Source of the DNA: CAVTQY01 sp963736975
Lineage (GTDB): Bacteria; Pseudomonadota; Alphaproteobacteria; Acetobacterales; Acetobacteraceae
Length of the DNA: 64,000 nucleotides
Assembly: GCA_963736975.1 (NCBI GenBank)
Contig: CAVTQY010000001.1
Location: forward strand, 248,001-312,000
Direction: 5' to 3'
The position numbers and the translations under genes are program-made. Of the stretch, positions 1 to 9,575 are shown in pieces; the stretch's first letter is position 1; each line of letters begins with the position of its first letter. The notes under the pieces were generated by a model, which had not been told where the DNA came from, ran no database searches, and saw nothing but the letters and a program-made list of their open reading frames with translations.

Positions 1-15
1 TAGGAAGGGACACCG

Positions 16-3000
16 ATGCAGCTTCTTCGTCACCTCGGGATTGCTATCGCGTTCGTCTGCCTGTGTGGCTCGATGGCCGTTCCGGTGCCGGCCAGGGCGC
101 AGGAGGCGCCGAACGAGCTGGCGCTTCCCGGACTGCAGACCGATGCCGAGCACTTCCAGAACCTGCTGCGCCACGACTATCCCGCCGGGCTGACGGCGGC
201 GGCACGCCACACGGCGGAAGATACCGCGACGGCGAGCCTGGCCGCGAACGATTACGTCAAAGCCCTGCCGGCGCTGCGGATGATCATCGGCGGATTGCCG
301 CGCGGCACCATCCCGGGATGGCGGACCTGGCTTGCGCTCGGCCAGGCCGAGCTTGGCGTCGCCCCGCCCCATCCGGACCGCGCCCTGCAGGCCGGCTGGT
401 TGGCCTTCACCAGCGTCGAGCAGAACAGCGGGAGTGCGGCGACCGACCAGGTCTCGGCGCTGCGGCTGATGCGCCAGGCCCTGGTTGCGCTGAACAAACC
501 GCTGCCGGAGATCAAGGTATTGCAGGCCATCGCCCGCCGCCTGCCGCACGATCCCGCCGCCCAGCAGGAATTGGTCCAACGTCAGCAGCAGCTCGGACTG
601 CTGTTCGATGGTTTAACTACTAATGCCGAAGCCTTTCCGACACGCGCCTGCCTGCGTTTCGTGGGTGATCCTTCCAGCGCGCCGGATTTCCATCCGGCCG
701 ACTGGCTGTCGCTGACGCCGCCGGTGAAGGATGCGGCTGTCACGTTGGAATCGCGCCGCATCTGCATCACCGGCCTGCCCGCCGGCGCCACCACCGCCGC
801 GATGCTGCGCCACGGCATGCCGGGCGATAACGGATTGTCGCTGCAGCAGGACGTGACGATCCCGATCGCCATGCCGAACCGCCGGCCGCGCCTGGTGTTC
901 GACAGCGCGCGCTTCCTGCAGCCACGCGATTCCCGGGCCACGGCGGCACTCGACAGCGTGAACCTCTCGGCCGTGAAGTTGACGCTGGTGAAGATCGGCG
1001 AGCGCAACCTGCTGCGTGTGATGCAGGCCTATCCACCGTCGCAGGGCGCCATTGGCAGCGACGGGGTGATGGACCTGGAGCAGAACCAGGGCCGAGTGGT
1101 CTGGACCGGGCGCGCGGATGTCGCCCGGTTCGCCCGTAACGCGCTGAACCACACCGTGCTGCCGCTGCCGGCGGCGTTATCGGCGGCCGGGCTTTACGCC
1201 CTGATCGCGCGGCCGGGCGATGGCACGCCCTTCGCCCAGGATGCGGCCCCGGCGGCCGTCCAGCTTGTTTTGCGCACCGACCTGGCTCCGACCGTCTGGC
1301 ACGGCGCGGATGGCGATACGGTGCAGCTGCGAAGCTACGCCAGCGGCAATCCGGTGGCCGGCGCCACGGTCGATCTGCTGGCGACCGATAACGAGATCCT
1401 GGGCAGCGCCGCCACCGATCAGGATGGCGTCGCCAAATTCCCGCAGCCGCTGCTTGCCGGCCAGGGCGGCCTTGCGCCGGCGGCCCTGCACATCCGTGCG
1501 GCGGATGGGGATTTCACCCGCCTCGATCTCACCGCGCCTGATTTCGATCTCTCGGATCGCGGCGCCTCGGGTGCGCCGCAGCCGGGCCCTGTCGATCCTT
1601 TCATCTGGACCGATCGCGGCATCTACCGCCCGGGTGAGACTGTGCAGGTCATGGCGCTGCTGCGCGACGAAAGCGGTGTGCCGACCGACCTGCCGCTGCA
1701 TCTGATCGTGACCCGGCCGGATGGCCGCGTGTTTCAGGATACGGTGCCGCCGCGCACGGATGGCGCTTCCATCCACCAGGCCGTTACGCTGTCCGCCGGA
1801 GCCCAGTTCGGCACCTGGGACATCATGCTCAAGACCGATCCGAACGGAAGGAGCATCGGGGATCGAACCTTCCAGGTGGATGCGTTCGTGCCGCCGCGTC
1901 TGGCGGTGGAGTTCGCACCCTCCGCTCCGCGCATCCTGGAGCCGGGGCGAACGACCGACCTGCCGGTGAGTGTTCGCTTCCTGTATGGCGCGCCGGGCAA
2001 TGATCTATCGGGCTCCGCGACGGTCACTATCACGCCCGATCCGAGGCCCTTCGCGGATTTTTCCGGCTATCGCTTCGGCCTCGCCAACGATGGTTTCACC
2101 TCCAGCCGGTCGCAGGTCGATCTGGCCGCCACGGATGCGAAGGGCGGGACCAGCGTGCCGGTCGATCTCGCGAACCTGCCGGATACCAGCGTGGCCTTGC
2201 AGGCGGCGATGGCGGTGGATATCGACGATCCCGCCGGCCGCGGCGTCGGCACCACCACGACCCTGCCGATCCGGCCGGCCGCGCCGATGATCGGCATCGC
2301 TGAGGATTTCGCGGGTGAGTCCGTCGGTGCCGAGAGCCGGGCCGGGTTCCGGCTGGTGGCGGTGGCGCCGGATGGCAAGCGTGTGGCAATGCCGGTGCAG
2401 CTCCGGCTGGTAAGGCAGACGCCGGACTGGCGCCTGTCGGTCAGCAACGGGCAGGCGCGTTACGAGACGGTGTGGCGGGACGAGCCGGTGGACAGCCAGG
2501 CCGTTACCCTGCCGGCCAATGGCGCCCCCTTCGCTTATGGCCGCGCACTGCCGTTCGGCCGCTATCGACTGCAAGTGCTGCAGGCCAATGGCGGCATGGC
2601 CGCGACTTCCGTCGTATTCTATTCCGGCTGGGCGATCGGCGATAATCCCGACGTGCCGGCGCGGGTTTCGGTGCGCGCCGGTCAGGAGCACTACAGGCCG
2701 GGCGACACGGCGGTGATCCATGTGGAGGCGCCGTACCCCGGCCCCACAGCGGTCCTGGTGATGACCGACCGGGTGAAGCGGCTGATCGACGTGACCCCGG
2801 GCTCCGCCAGTTTCGACGTATCGATTCCGGTCACCGCAGATTGGGGACCCGGCGCCTACGTCGGCGTGCATGTCTTCCGCCCCGGCGGCACCGATCCTGA
2901 TGCCGGGCAGCCCCCGGCGCGGGCGATCGGCCTGACCTGGGTAGCGCTCGATCCCACACCGCGCACCCTGCCGCTGAGCATCGCGACCCAGCCGATCTAC

Positions 3001-5208
3001 CGTCCGCGCAGCACGGCCACAGTCGCGGTGAAGACCACGCCGGGCGCCTGGGTGACGCTGGCGGCGGTGGATGAGGGCATCCTGGCGCTGACCGATTTCA
3101 AGACGCCCGATCCGCTTGGTCATTATTTCGGCAAGCGCATGCTGGGGGTCGGCATCCATGACGACTGGGCGCGGCTGCTGGCGCCGGCCGGCGCGGCCAA
3201 CACCGTGCTGCGGCAGGGCGCCGGCGGCGATATCGATACCCAGTCCAATCCCATTCCGCAGCAGATCGTTTCGCTGTTCGCCGGGCCAGTGCAGGCGGGA
3301 CCCGATGGGGTGGCACAATTCCCGCTGGAACTGCCGGATTTCGACGGAACGCTGCGCCTGATGGCGGTGGGCTGGGACGGCGCCAGGACCGGCAGCCTGG
3401 GTGCGGACATCGTGATGCGCGATCCCGTCATCGTGGAGCCGCTGCTGCCGCGCTTCCTGGCGCCCGGCGATCAGGCGCGGGTCGCGGTGATGGTGCAGAA
3501 TCTGGAGCTGCCGGCCGGCAATTTCTCCCTCCATGTCGCGGCATCCGGCAGCCTGAGCGTCACCGGCGGTGATCCGGCAGCGCTTTCGGTTGCGCCGCAG
3601 CAGCGGGTGCTGGTGCCGGTGGCGCTGACCGCCGGCGCGGCGGGGCCGGCCAGGTTGACGGTGGAGGCGGATGGGCCGAACGGCTTTCATGTCGTCCATA
3701 CCGCGGCGCTGAGCGTGCATTCGGCGCGGGCGCCGGTGGCGCAGGTGACGAAGCTGACCCTGGCCCCGGGCGCGAGTGAGACCGTGCAGCCGGACGCCGC
3801 CGCCTTCATCCCCGGCACCTGGCATGCCAGCGCGGCATTCGGGCTTGGCGTCCGGTACGACGCGGCCGCCCTCGTGCGGGCGCTGGAGGCCTATCCGCTC
3901 GATTGCCTGGAGCAGCTCGCCAGCCGGGGCCTGCCGCTGGCCATGCTGAGCGGCGCGGCGGCCGGGCCCGATCGCGCGGGGCGGCTGCAACAGGTTGTCC
4001 AGGCGATCGGCGACCGGCAGCGCTACGACGGGGCATTCGGCCTGTGGTCGTCCAATGGCGATGCGCAGCCCTGGCTGACCGCCTACGCCACCGACGTGCT
4101 GCTGCGGGCACGCAAGGCTGGGGCGCCGGTGCCGCAGCCGATGCTGGACCAGGCGCTGGGCTGGCTGGGCTCGGAGGTGGCAACGCCGCCATCCAGCCCG
4201 GACGATTACGCCGCCCAGGCCTATGCGCTGTATGTGTTGTCGCTGGCGGGCAAGGCGCCGGCCGGAGCGATTCGCGTCGCGGCTGTTGGTCTTCAATCCG
4301 AGCCGACCCCGCTGGCGCGGGCGCAGATCGCGGCGTCGCTCGCGCGGCTTGGCCAGGACGAGCAGGCGCGCGAGATCTTCGCGCAGGTGCTTGCCGATCC
4401 CGTGCGGCGGCGATGGGGCGCGGATTACGGCTCGGCGCTGCGCGACCAGTTGGCGACGGCGGTGCTGGTGAACGAGAGCGGCGTCATGCCGCAGCGCCTT
4501 GCGGCGATCCGCGCGGCGCTGCCGGGGCCGGACCTCAATCCCGGTGCACTCAACACGCAGGAGCAGGGCTGGGCGGGTGCGGCGGCCGGGGCGATGGAGG
4601 CTGGCGCCGGGCTGGTGACAGTGATCGCCGACGGCGGCAGACTCGGCCCGGCAGCAAGCGTGAACCTGGCGCTGAATAGCGCGGTGACGGTTCAGAACCC
4701 GGGGAATGTGGTCATTCCGGGCAGCTTGGTAGTGCAGGGCGTGCCGGTGACGCCGCCGGCACCCGCGCGCTCGGCCATGACCGTGCACCGCAATTTCCAT
4801 GCGATGGACGGTTCCGCGCTTGATCCCGACAAGCTGGCGCAGAACAGCACCTTCGTGATGGTCCTCGACGGCCAGGCGACGGACGGGGAGGATCATTATG
4901 CCGTGGTGATGGCGGGACTGCCGGCGGGCTGGGAGATCGCTGGCCGCTTCGCGGCCGGGAAGGCGGCGGGCATGGACTGGCTCGGTGAGCTGACCGACAC
5001 GGAAAGCGAGGCGGCGGCGGATGACCGCTACGCGGCCGTGGTCAGCCTTTCCGCCAAGCAACCCGCGTTCCGCCTCGCGGTGATCCTGCGGGCGGTGACG
5101 CCGGGCAGCTTCGAATATCCCGGCATCACCCTGGCGGACATGTATCGTCCCGCGGTCTTCGCCCGGCAGGGCACGGTGCGTATCACGGTGATGCCGGCCG
5201 CGCCGTGA
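16..5208 (+). CDS. Bacterial alpha-2-macroglobulin family protein (YfhM type)
   Basis: A 1730-residue exported protein. Residues 1-29 form a signal peptide ending in an Ala-Arg-Ala-Gln site, with a purine-rich ribosome site (AGGAAGGGA) just before the ATG. Long beta-rich macroglobulin repeats follow, including the 'TDRGIYRPGETV' MG-type motif near residue 535. The thioester motif Cys-Leu-Glu-Gln is at residues 1297-1300, and an alpha-alpha barrel complement-like domain follows it. Family members trap invading proteases in the periplasm by a bait-and-thioester mechanism. The stop overlaps the start of pbpC, the usual partner: the protease trap is thought to guard the wall while PBP1C repairs it. 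I see no lipobox cysteine, unlike E. coli YfhM, so this copy is probably soluble in the periplasm. Confidence 0.95.
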   Translation: MQLLRHLGIAIAFVCLCGSMAVPVPARAQEAPNELALPGLQTDAEHFQNLLRHDYPAGLTAAARHTAEDTATASLAANDYVKALPALRMIIGGLPRGTIPGWRTWLALGQAELGVAPPHPDRALQAGWLAFTSVEQNSGSAATDQVSALRLMRQALVALNKPLPEIKVLQAIARRLPHDPAAQQELVQRQQQLGLLFDGLTTNAEAFPTRACLRFVGDPSSAPDFHPADWLSLTPPVKDAAVTLESRRICITGLPAGATTAAMLRHGMPGDNGLSLQQDVTIPIAMPNRRPRLVFDSARFLQPRDSRATAALDSVNLSAVKLTLVKIGERNLLRVMQAYPPSQGAIGSDGVMDLEQNQGRVVWTGRADVARFARNALNHTVLPLPAALSAAGLYALIARPGDGTPFAQDAAPAAVQLVLRTDLAPTVWHGADGDTVQLRSYASGNPVAGATVDLLATDNEILGSAATDQDGVAKFPQPLLAGQGGLAPAALHIRAADGDFTRLDLTAPDFDLSDRGASGAPQPGPVDPFIWTDRGIYRPGETVQVMALLRDESGVPTDLPLHLIVTRPDGRVFQDTVPPRTDGASIHQAVTLSAGAQFGTWDIMLKTDPNGRSIGDRTFQVDAFVPPRLAVEFAPSAPRILEPGRTTDLPVSVRFLYGAPGNDLSGSATVTITPDPRPFADFSGYRFGLANDGFTSSRSQVDLAATDAKGGTSVPVDLANLPDTSVALQAAMAVDIDDPAGRGVGTTTTLPIRPAAPMIGIAEDFAGESVGAESRAGFRLVAVAPDGKRVAMPVQLRLVRQTPDWRLSVSNGQARYETVWRDEPVDSQAVTLPANGAPFAYGRALPFGRYRLQVLQANGGMAATSVVFYSGWAIGDNPDVPARVSVRAGQEHYRPGDTAVIHVEAPYPGPTAVLVMTDRVKRLIDVTPGSASFDVSIPVTADWGPGAYVGVHVFRPGGTDPDAGQPPARAIGLTWVALDPTPRTLPLSIATQPIYRPRSTATVAVKTTPGAWVTLAAVDEGILALTDFKTPDPLGHYFGKRMLGVGIHDDWARLLAPAGAANTVLRQGAGGDIDTQSNPIPQQIVSLFAGPVQAGPDGVAQFPLELPDFDGTLRLMAVGWDGARTGSLGADIVMRDPVIVEPLLPRFLAPGDQARVAVMVQNLELPAGNFSLHVAASGSLSVTGGDPAALSVAPQQRVLVPVALTAGAAGPARLTVEADGPNGFHVVHTAALSVHSARAPVAQVTKLTLAPGASETVQPDAAAFIPGTWHASAAFGLGVRYDAAALVRALEAYPLDCLEQLASRGLPLAMLSGAAAGPDRAGRLQQVVQAIGDRQRYDGAFGLWSSNGDAQPWLTAYATDVLLRARKAGAPVPQPMLDQALGWLGSEVATPPSSPDDYAAQAYALYVLSLAGKAPAGAIRVAAVGLQSEPTPLARAQIAASLARLGQDEQAREIFAQVLADPVRRRWGADYGSALRDQLATAVLVNESGVMPQRLAAIRAALPGPDLNPGALNTQEQGWAGAAAGAMEAGAGLVTVIADGGRLGPAASVNLALNSAVTVQNPGNVVIPGSLVVQGVPVTPPAPARSAMTVHRNFHAMDGSALDPDKLAQNSTFVMVLDGQATDGEDHYAVVMAGLPAGWEIAGRFAAGKAAGMDWLGELTDTESEAAADDRYAAVVSLSAKQPAFRLAVILRAVTPGSFEYPGITLADMYRPAVFARQGTVRITVMPAAP

Positions 5209-7241
5209 TCGGGGCGGCGCTTCGCCGCGGTGGGCGGTGCCTGGCTTGGCTGGGCGTCTGCACCATGCTGGCCGGGGCCGGGGTTCTCGCGCTGGGGTGG
5301 CTTTCGCCGGCGCCGCTGCCCGGCGCGCAATCCTGGGGTACGCGGGTGCTCGCCCGCGATGGGTCGGTTTTGGCGCTGGCGCCGGCCCCGGGCGGCGTCT
5401 GGCGCTTGCAGATGGCGCCTGCGGACGTCTCGCCCTTCCTGCGCCAGCTTCTGGTGGCGGTCGAGGACCAGCACTTCGCGACGGAGCCGGGCGTCGATCC
5501 GGGCGCGGTGCTGCGCGCGGCCTGGCAATGGGCGCGGGCGGGGCATGTGGTCTCGGGCGGCTCCACCCTGGCCATGCAGGTGGCGCGGCTGCTGGACCCG
5601 GCACCGCGGTCGCTGTCGGCGAAGCTCCTGGAAGCGACGCGCGCGGTCGATCTGCGGCGGCGGCTGACGGCTGACCGGATCCTCGGGCTGTGGCTGTCGC
5701 TGGCCCCGTTCGGCGGCAATCTGGTGGGGGTGGAAGCAGCCTCCTACGCCTATTTCGGTAAGCCGCCAGGGGCGCTGAATGCGGCCGAGGCAGCTCTGCT
5801 AGTCGCGCTGCCGCGCCGGCCGGAGGCGCTGCGCCCCGACCGCCATCCCGGCGCGGCACGGCGGCTGCGCGACCGCATTCTGACCCTGGCCGAGGCGCGC
5901 GGGCTGCTGATGCCAGCCGAAGCGGCGGCGGCGCGGGCCGAGCCGGTGCCGCGGCGACGGATGGCGATGCCGCGGACGCTGCCGCAACTGTTCGCCGCGG
6001 CGCGCCATCCGCCGCTTCTGGCCACGAACATCGACCCGGCAATCCAGGCCGCGGTGACCGACATCGCACATGCCACGCTGAACGCCCTGCCGCCGCGTGT
6101 TGCCCTGGCGCTGATGGTCGCCGACCTGCCCACCCGCACGGTGTCGGCGCTGTGGCTCGGCGACTGGAACGATGCGCCGCGCGCCGGGCGGGTCGATCCG
6201 ACGCGCGCGCTGCGCAGCCCCGGCTCGACGCTCAAACCGTTCCTGTATGGCCTCGCCTTCGCCGATGGCCTGGTGCATCCCGACACGCTGCTGGCCGACG
6301 TGCCGGACCGTTTCGGCAGCTACGGGCCGGAGGATTTCACCGGCCGCTTCGCCGGGCGGGTGACGGCGGCGGCGGCGCTGCGGCGCTCGCTGAACCTGCC
6401 GGCGGTGGCACTGCTGGCCCGCTACGGCCCGCTGCGGTTCAGCGCCGCGCTGGCGGCGTCCGGCACGACGCTGCACCTGCCGCGCGAGGCGCCCCCGAGC
6501 CTGCCGATCATCCTGGGCGGCGGCGGAATGACCATGCGCGAGCTGATGGCGCTGTACGCCGGGCTGGCCACCGACGGCCGGATCGTGCCGCTGGCTTTGA
6601 CCCTGCCAGGGACAATGGCCGGGACAATGGCCGGCGCGGCGGGACAGCCGCCGGGGCACCGTTTTCTGTCGCCATCGGCGGCGCGGATGGTGGCGGATAT
6701 CCTGACCCGACCGTTCCCCGACGAGGCGACCGATCGCGGTGTCGCGTGGAAGACGGGCACGAGCTGGGGCGGTCGCGACAACTGGGCCTTCGGCTTTGAC
6801 CGGGTGCATCTGATCGGTGTTTGGGTCGGCCGGCCGGATGGCACGGCGATGGATGGTGGTGCGGCCGATCACGCTCTTCCCGTACTTGCGCGCCTGTTCG
6901 GCGCATTGCCAGCCGCGCCGCGCGCCCCGGCGCTCGCCAGGCAAATGCTGTCGTTTGCAACGACGCCGAACGCTGACCCGTTGCGCCTGCTGTTTCCCCC
7001 GCCGGGCGCGGTGATCGACGGGATGGGGCCGCTAAATCTCAAGGCGCTGGGCGGGCGCCGGCCGCTGCGATTCCTGATCGATGGCGCGCCGATCCCTTCG
7101 GTCGGTGCATTGCGGCAGACGCAATGGTTGCCGCCCAGCGCCGGGTTCTATCGCATCACCGTGCTGGACGCGGCGGGAGAAGCGGTCCATGCGGCGATCC
7201 AGGTGACGACGGGGGATCGGGTGCCCGATCCCAGGCTTTGA
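5205..7241 (+). CDS. pbpC: Penicillin-binding protein 1C (bifunctional peptidoglycan glycosyltransferase/transpeptidase)
   Basis: A 678-residue class A PBP starting at a GTG that overlaps the previous stop (GTGA), so the pair is translationally coupled. It has an N-terminal membrane anchor (about residues 14-32). The GT51 glycosyltransferase domain has the catalytic Glu87 in 'VEDQHF' and 'GGSTLAMQ' at 118-125. The transpeptidase has Ser341-x-x-Lys344, the SLN motif at 395-397 and KTGTS at 516-520. A C-terminal PBP_C-type beta domain starts at about residue 590. The protein polymerises and possibly crosslinks peptidoglycan at the inner membrane. The '...GTMAGTMAG...' stretch near residue 470 comes from a tandem 12-bp DNA duplication in a loop and looks harmless. 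All catalytic motifs are present. Confidence 0.95.
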   Translation: MIGAALRRGGRCLAWLGVCTMLAGAGVLALGWLSPAPLPGAQSWGTRVLARDGSVLALAPAPGGVWRLQMAPADVSPFLRQLLVAVEDQHFATEPGVDPGAVLRAAWQWARAGHVVSGGSTLAMQVARLLDPAPRSLSAKLLEATRAVDLRRRLTADRILGLWLSLAPFGGNLVGVEAASYAYFGKPPGALNAAEAALLVALPRRPEALRPDRHPGAARRLRDRILTLAEARGLLMPAEAAAARAEPVPRRRMAMPRTLPQLFAAARHPPLLATNIDPAIQAAVTDIAHATLNALPPRVALALMVADLPTRTVSALWLGDWNDAPRAGRVDPTRALRSPGSTLKPFLYGLAFADGLVHPDTLLADVPDRFGSYGPEDFTGRFAGRVTAAAALRRSLNLPAVALLARYGPLRFSAALAASGTTLHLPREAPPSLPIILGGGGMTMRELMALYAGLATDGRIVPLALTLPGTMAGTMAGAAGQPPGHRFLSPSAARMVADILTRPFPDEATDRGVAWKTGTSWGGRDNWAFGFDRVHLIGVWVGRPDGTAMDGGAADHALPVLARLFGALPAAPRAPALARQMLSFATTPNADPLRLLFPPPGAVIDGMGPLNLKALGGRRPLRFLIDGAPIPSVGALRQTQWLPPSAGFYRITVLDAAGEAVHAAIQVTTGDRVPDPRL

Positions 7242-7959
7242 GAATGTAGTTTGTTGGCAAGGGTGTGTAAGGTGCGCTGTAACCTGAGTTCTCCACGCCA
7301 CCATATGGAGAGACGATTATAGGCTGGGCGAGACCGATCCGAAGCAGCTGCCAACGTCCTATGCGACCGTCTGCGCATCGGGCTGTATTGCGTCAACTTC
7401 TGCGCGGCTCATAAAATTTAGAATAGCATTGAAAAGATACGGTTGAAAACGCCCAATGTGGGTTGATCGGTGAGCGGGAGAACGCTGACGCGACCGCGTC
7501 GCGTTAGGCCGAACTTCGTCCCGCTTTGAGTACAACCCCATTGATATAGCTGCCTCGAATGGACGCTGGCTGGCCAGAACTGACGAACTGGCCTCCTGGT
7601 ACGCATAGGCGGACAAGCCGGAACGGGCGTGGCTGACAATCAACGCAGATCCAGGAGTCGGTGCAGGCGGGACTTGCGGCGGCGCGTCATTGTGGCCGGC
7701 GGGCGCCCGGTCGCGATCGACGCCGAGGAACTCGGCGCGGTAATTGCCGCACGCGACGGCGGTCAGGGCCGGTGTGGAACGCGTGAAGGACCGCAGGGCG
7801 CGCTTCGGGGCGCTTAACGGCTCCGGACGGCGCCACGGCTGGGACGCCGTCGACAACATTGACGATGTCCCGGCGCGGTATAGCATTCGAAGCACTGAAA
7901 CCCTTCGCCGGCGCCCAGGCTGGCGGACGGGGAGGGACATGATCCGGGAGAGCTGAACA
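7242..7959. other. Long intergenic region without a convincing gene
   Basis: About 720 bases separate pbpC from the transporter operon. Several open frames cross it on both strands, but none has a convincing ribosome site or recognisable protein. The minus frame around 7440-7640 contains a stretch reading LSAYAYQEAS. It resembles LSAYATERAVS read from the minus strand near 35130-35160, and the DNA GCATAGGCGGACAA is shared by both places. This may be decayed remnants of one gene family. I cannot name it. Confidence 0.4.
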
Positions 7960-9528
7960 ATGGTCGACTGGACACGGCGTGGGCTGCTCAAGACCGGTGC
8001 GGCCGGGCTGACCACATCGCTAGCGGGGTCGCCGATCGTCGCGTCCGCGCAGGGCACCCCGGAACCTAAACGAGGCGGTACGGTTACCGTCGCCCTCACA
8101 CAGGCGCCACCCTCGCTCGACGCACAGCTCACCTCCGCTCAGGTTGCCCGCGACATCAACCTGCACATGTACGAGACGCTGTATGCGCGCGATGAGCATG
8201 CCGGTGTGGTGCCCGATCTCGCCCAGGGTGCAGAGATTTCCAAGGATGGACTGACGTACGTGTTCGCACTGCGTCCCGGGGTCAAATTCCACAACGGCAA
8301 GACCATGGATTCCGGCGACGCGGTTGCCTCGCTGGAGCGCTATCAGAAGATTGGGTTGGCGAAGGTTTTGCTGAGCGGTGTTGACAATATCGAAGCGTCC
8401 GGGCCGCTCGAGGTGACGGTCCGGATGAAGAAGGTGCAGTCGAATTTCCTCGACACCCTGTCCTCCCCCGGCACGCCGCTGGCGATCTATCCGGCCGAGG
8501 AAGCGCGCAAGGATCCGAAGGACTTCAAGTTTATCGGTACCGGCCCGATGAAGTTCGTTGAATACGCGCCGGATAGCCACGCGACGCTGGAGCGCTTCGC
8601 GGACTACACGCCCAACCCGAACTACAGCAAGCGCGACGGTTTCGCCGGCCGCAAGGAAATGTTCATCGATCGCGCGGTGTTCCGCTTCATGCCGGAATCC
8701 GGCGCGCGCAACGCTGCGATGCAAACCGGGGAAGTGCTGATCAACGAAACGACCGACGGGCCTACGGCCAAGAAGTTGCAGGACGACAGCCGCTTCCAGG
8801 TGCTGAAGCTGCTGCCCTTCGCCATCCAGATCGCGAAGTTCAACCATGCGCAGGCGCCCTGTGATGACGTGAACTTCCGCCGCGCGGTCGCTGCCTGCCT
8901 CAACATGGAAGAGACCCTTGCGATCGCCTACCCCGACATCTACAAGCTGGACGGAGGCCTGCTCTACAGCTACTCGCCTTATTACACGAAAGCGGGAACC
9001 GAGCTTTACAACCTCAACGATCCAGCGAAGGCCAAGGAGCTGCTGGCGAAGAGCTCGTACAAGGGCGAAACGCTGACCTTCATCACCGACAATACGCGTC
9101 CCGACACAGATACGGCAACCGACATCAAGGAACAGCTCGGACAGATCGGCATCAAGATTGACGTCAAGGTCTCCGACTGGCCGACCGTCTCTACGCTGGG
9201 ATTCACCCCGAACGGCTGGCATTTTTGGACGCACGGTCTCGGCATCGAGCCGTACGAGGGCCCGGCCAAGCTTATGAGCATCTGGTCGAACGGCATCTCC
9301 CAGATCAAGGACGACCCCGTTATCGACAAACTGTACGCCGACCTGTTGGCGGAGCTCGACATGGAGAAGCGCAAGGCCATTTTCGCGCAGTTCCAGACCC
9401 ACATGTACGAGAGCGCCGTGGTAGTGTCGCTCGGCAATTACGGGATGTTCCAGGTGGTGTCGTCCAGGGTCAAGAATTTCGCACCCTACCGCATCCCGCG
9501 CCTCTGGGGCACGTGGCTCGAGGCGTGA
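7960..9528 (+). CDS. ABC transporter substrate-binding protein, family 5 (peptide/nickel type)
   Basis: A 522-residue periplasmic binding protein of the SBP_bac_5 (DppA/OppA/NikA) class. The leader carries a twin-arginine-like 'TRRGLLKTG' at residues 5-13, then a hydrophobic segment and an Ala-Ser-Ala-Gln cleavage site near residue 31, so Tat export is likely. The mature protein starts with the family's 'KRGGTVTVAL' strand and has the 'FALRPGVKFHNG' motif near residue 107. It heads a five-gene operon with two permeases and two ATPases. A degraded M81 (MlrC-like) metallopeptidase tail lies just downstream of that operon, which suggests an unusual peptide or modified amino acid as ligand. The actual substrate cannot be read from sequence. 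Confidence 0.92.
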   Translation: MVDWTRRGLLKTGAAGLTTSLAGSPIVASAQGTPEPKRGGTVTVALTQAPPSLDAQLTSAQVARDINLHMYETLYARDEHAGVVPDLAQGAEISKDGLTYVFALRPGVKFHNGKTMDSGDAVASLERYQKIGLAKVLLSGVDNIEASGPLEVTVRMKKVQSNFLDTLSSPGTPLAIYPAEEARKDPKDFKFIGTGPMKFVEYAPDSHATLERFADYTPNPNYSKRDGFAGRKEMFIDRAVFRFMPESGARNAAMQTGEVLINETTDGPTAKKLQDDSRFQVLKLLPFAIQIAKFNHAQAPCDDVNFRRAVAACLNMEETLAIAYPDIYKLDGGLLYSYSPYYTKAGTELYNLNDPAKAKELLAKSSYKGETLTFITDNTRPDTDTATDIKEQLGQIGIKIDVKVSDWPTVSTLGFTPNGWHFWTHGLGIEPYEGPAKLMSIWSNGISQIKDDPVIDKLYADLLAELDMEKRKAIFAQFQTHMYESAVVVSLGNYGMFQVVSSRVKNFAPYRIPRLWGTWLEA

Positions 9529-9575
9529 CCCAAGTGCCGGTCAGGCGTAGGATCGAATCCGAGGCAGGGCGGTAA

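Noticed and set aside
2005..6069. Open minus-strand frame of 1354 codons across the alpha-2-macroglobulin and pbpC genes
   Set aside because: It is Arg/His/Gln-rich with no domain, and lies fully antisense to two well-supported genes; long antisense frames are common at this GC content.
7744..7956. Plus-strand 70-codon frame before the binding-protein gene
   Set aside because: No ribosome site and an Arg-rich composition typical of shadow frames.
7359..8132. Minus-strand frame of 257 codons in the pbpC-downstream gap
   Set aside because: It overlaps the start and signal peptide of the substrate-binding protein gene, has no ribosome site and no recognisable domain. Only the LSAYAYQEAS stretch was kept as a weak observation.
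8020..9402. 460-codon antisense frame inside the first substrate-binding protein
   Set aside because: The sense frame has a leader and family motifs; the antisense frame has neither.
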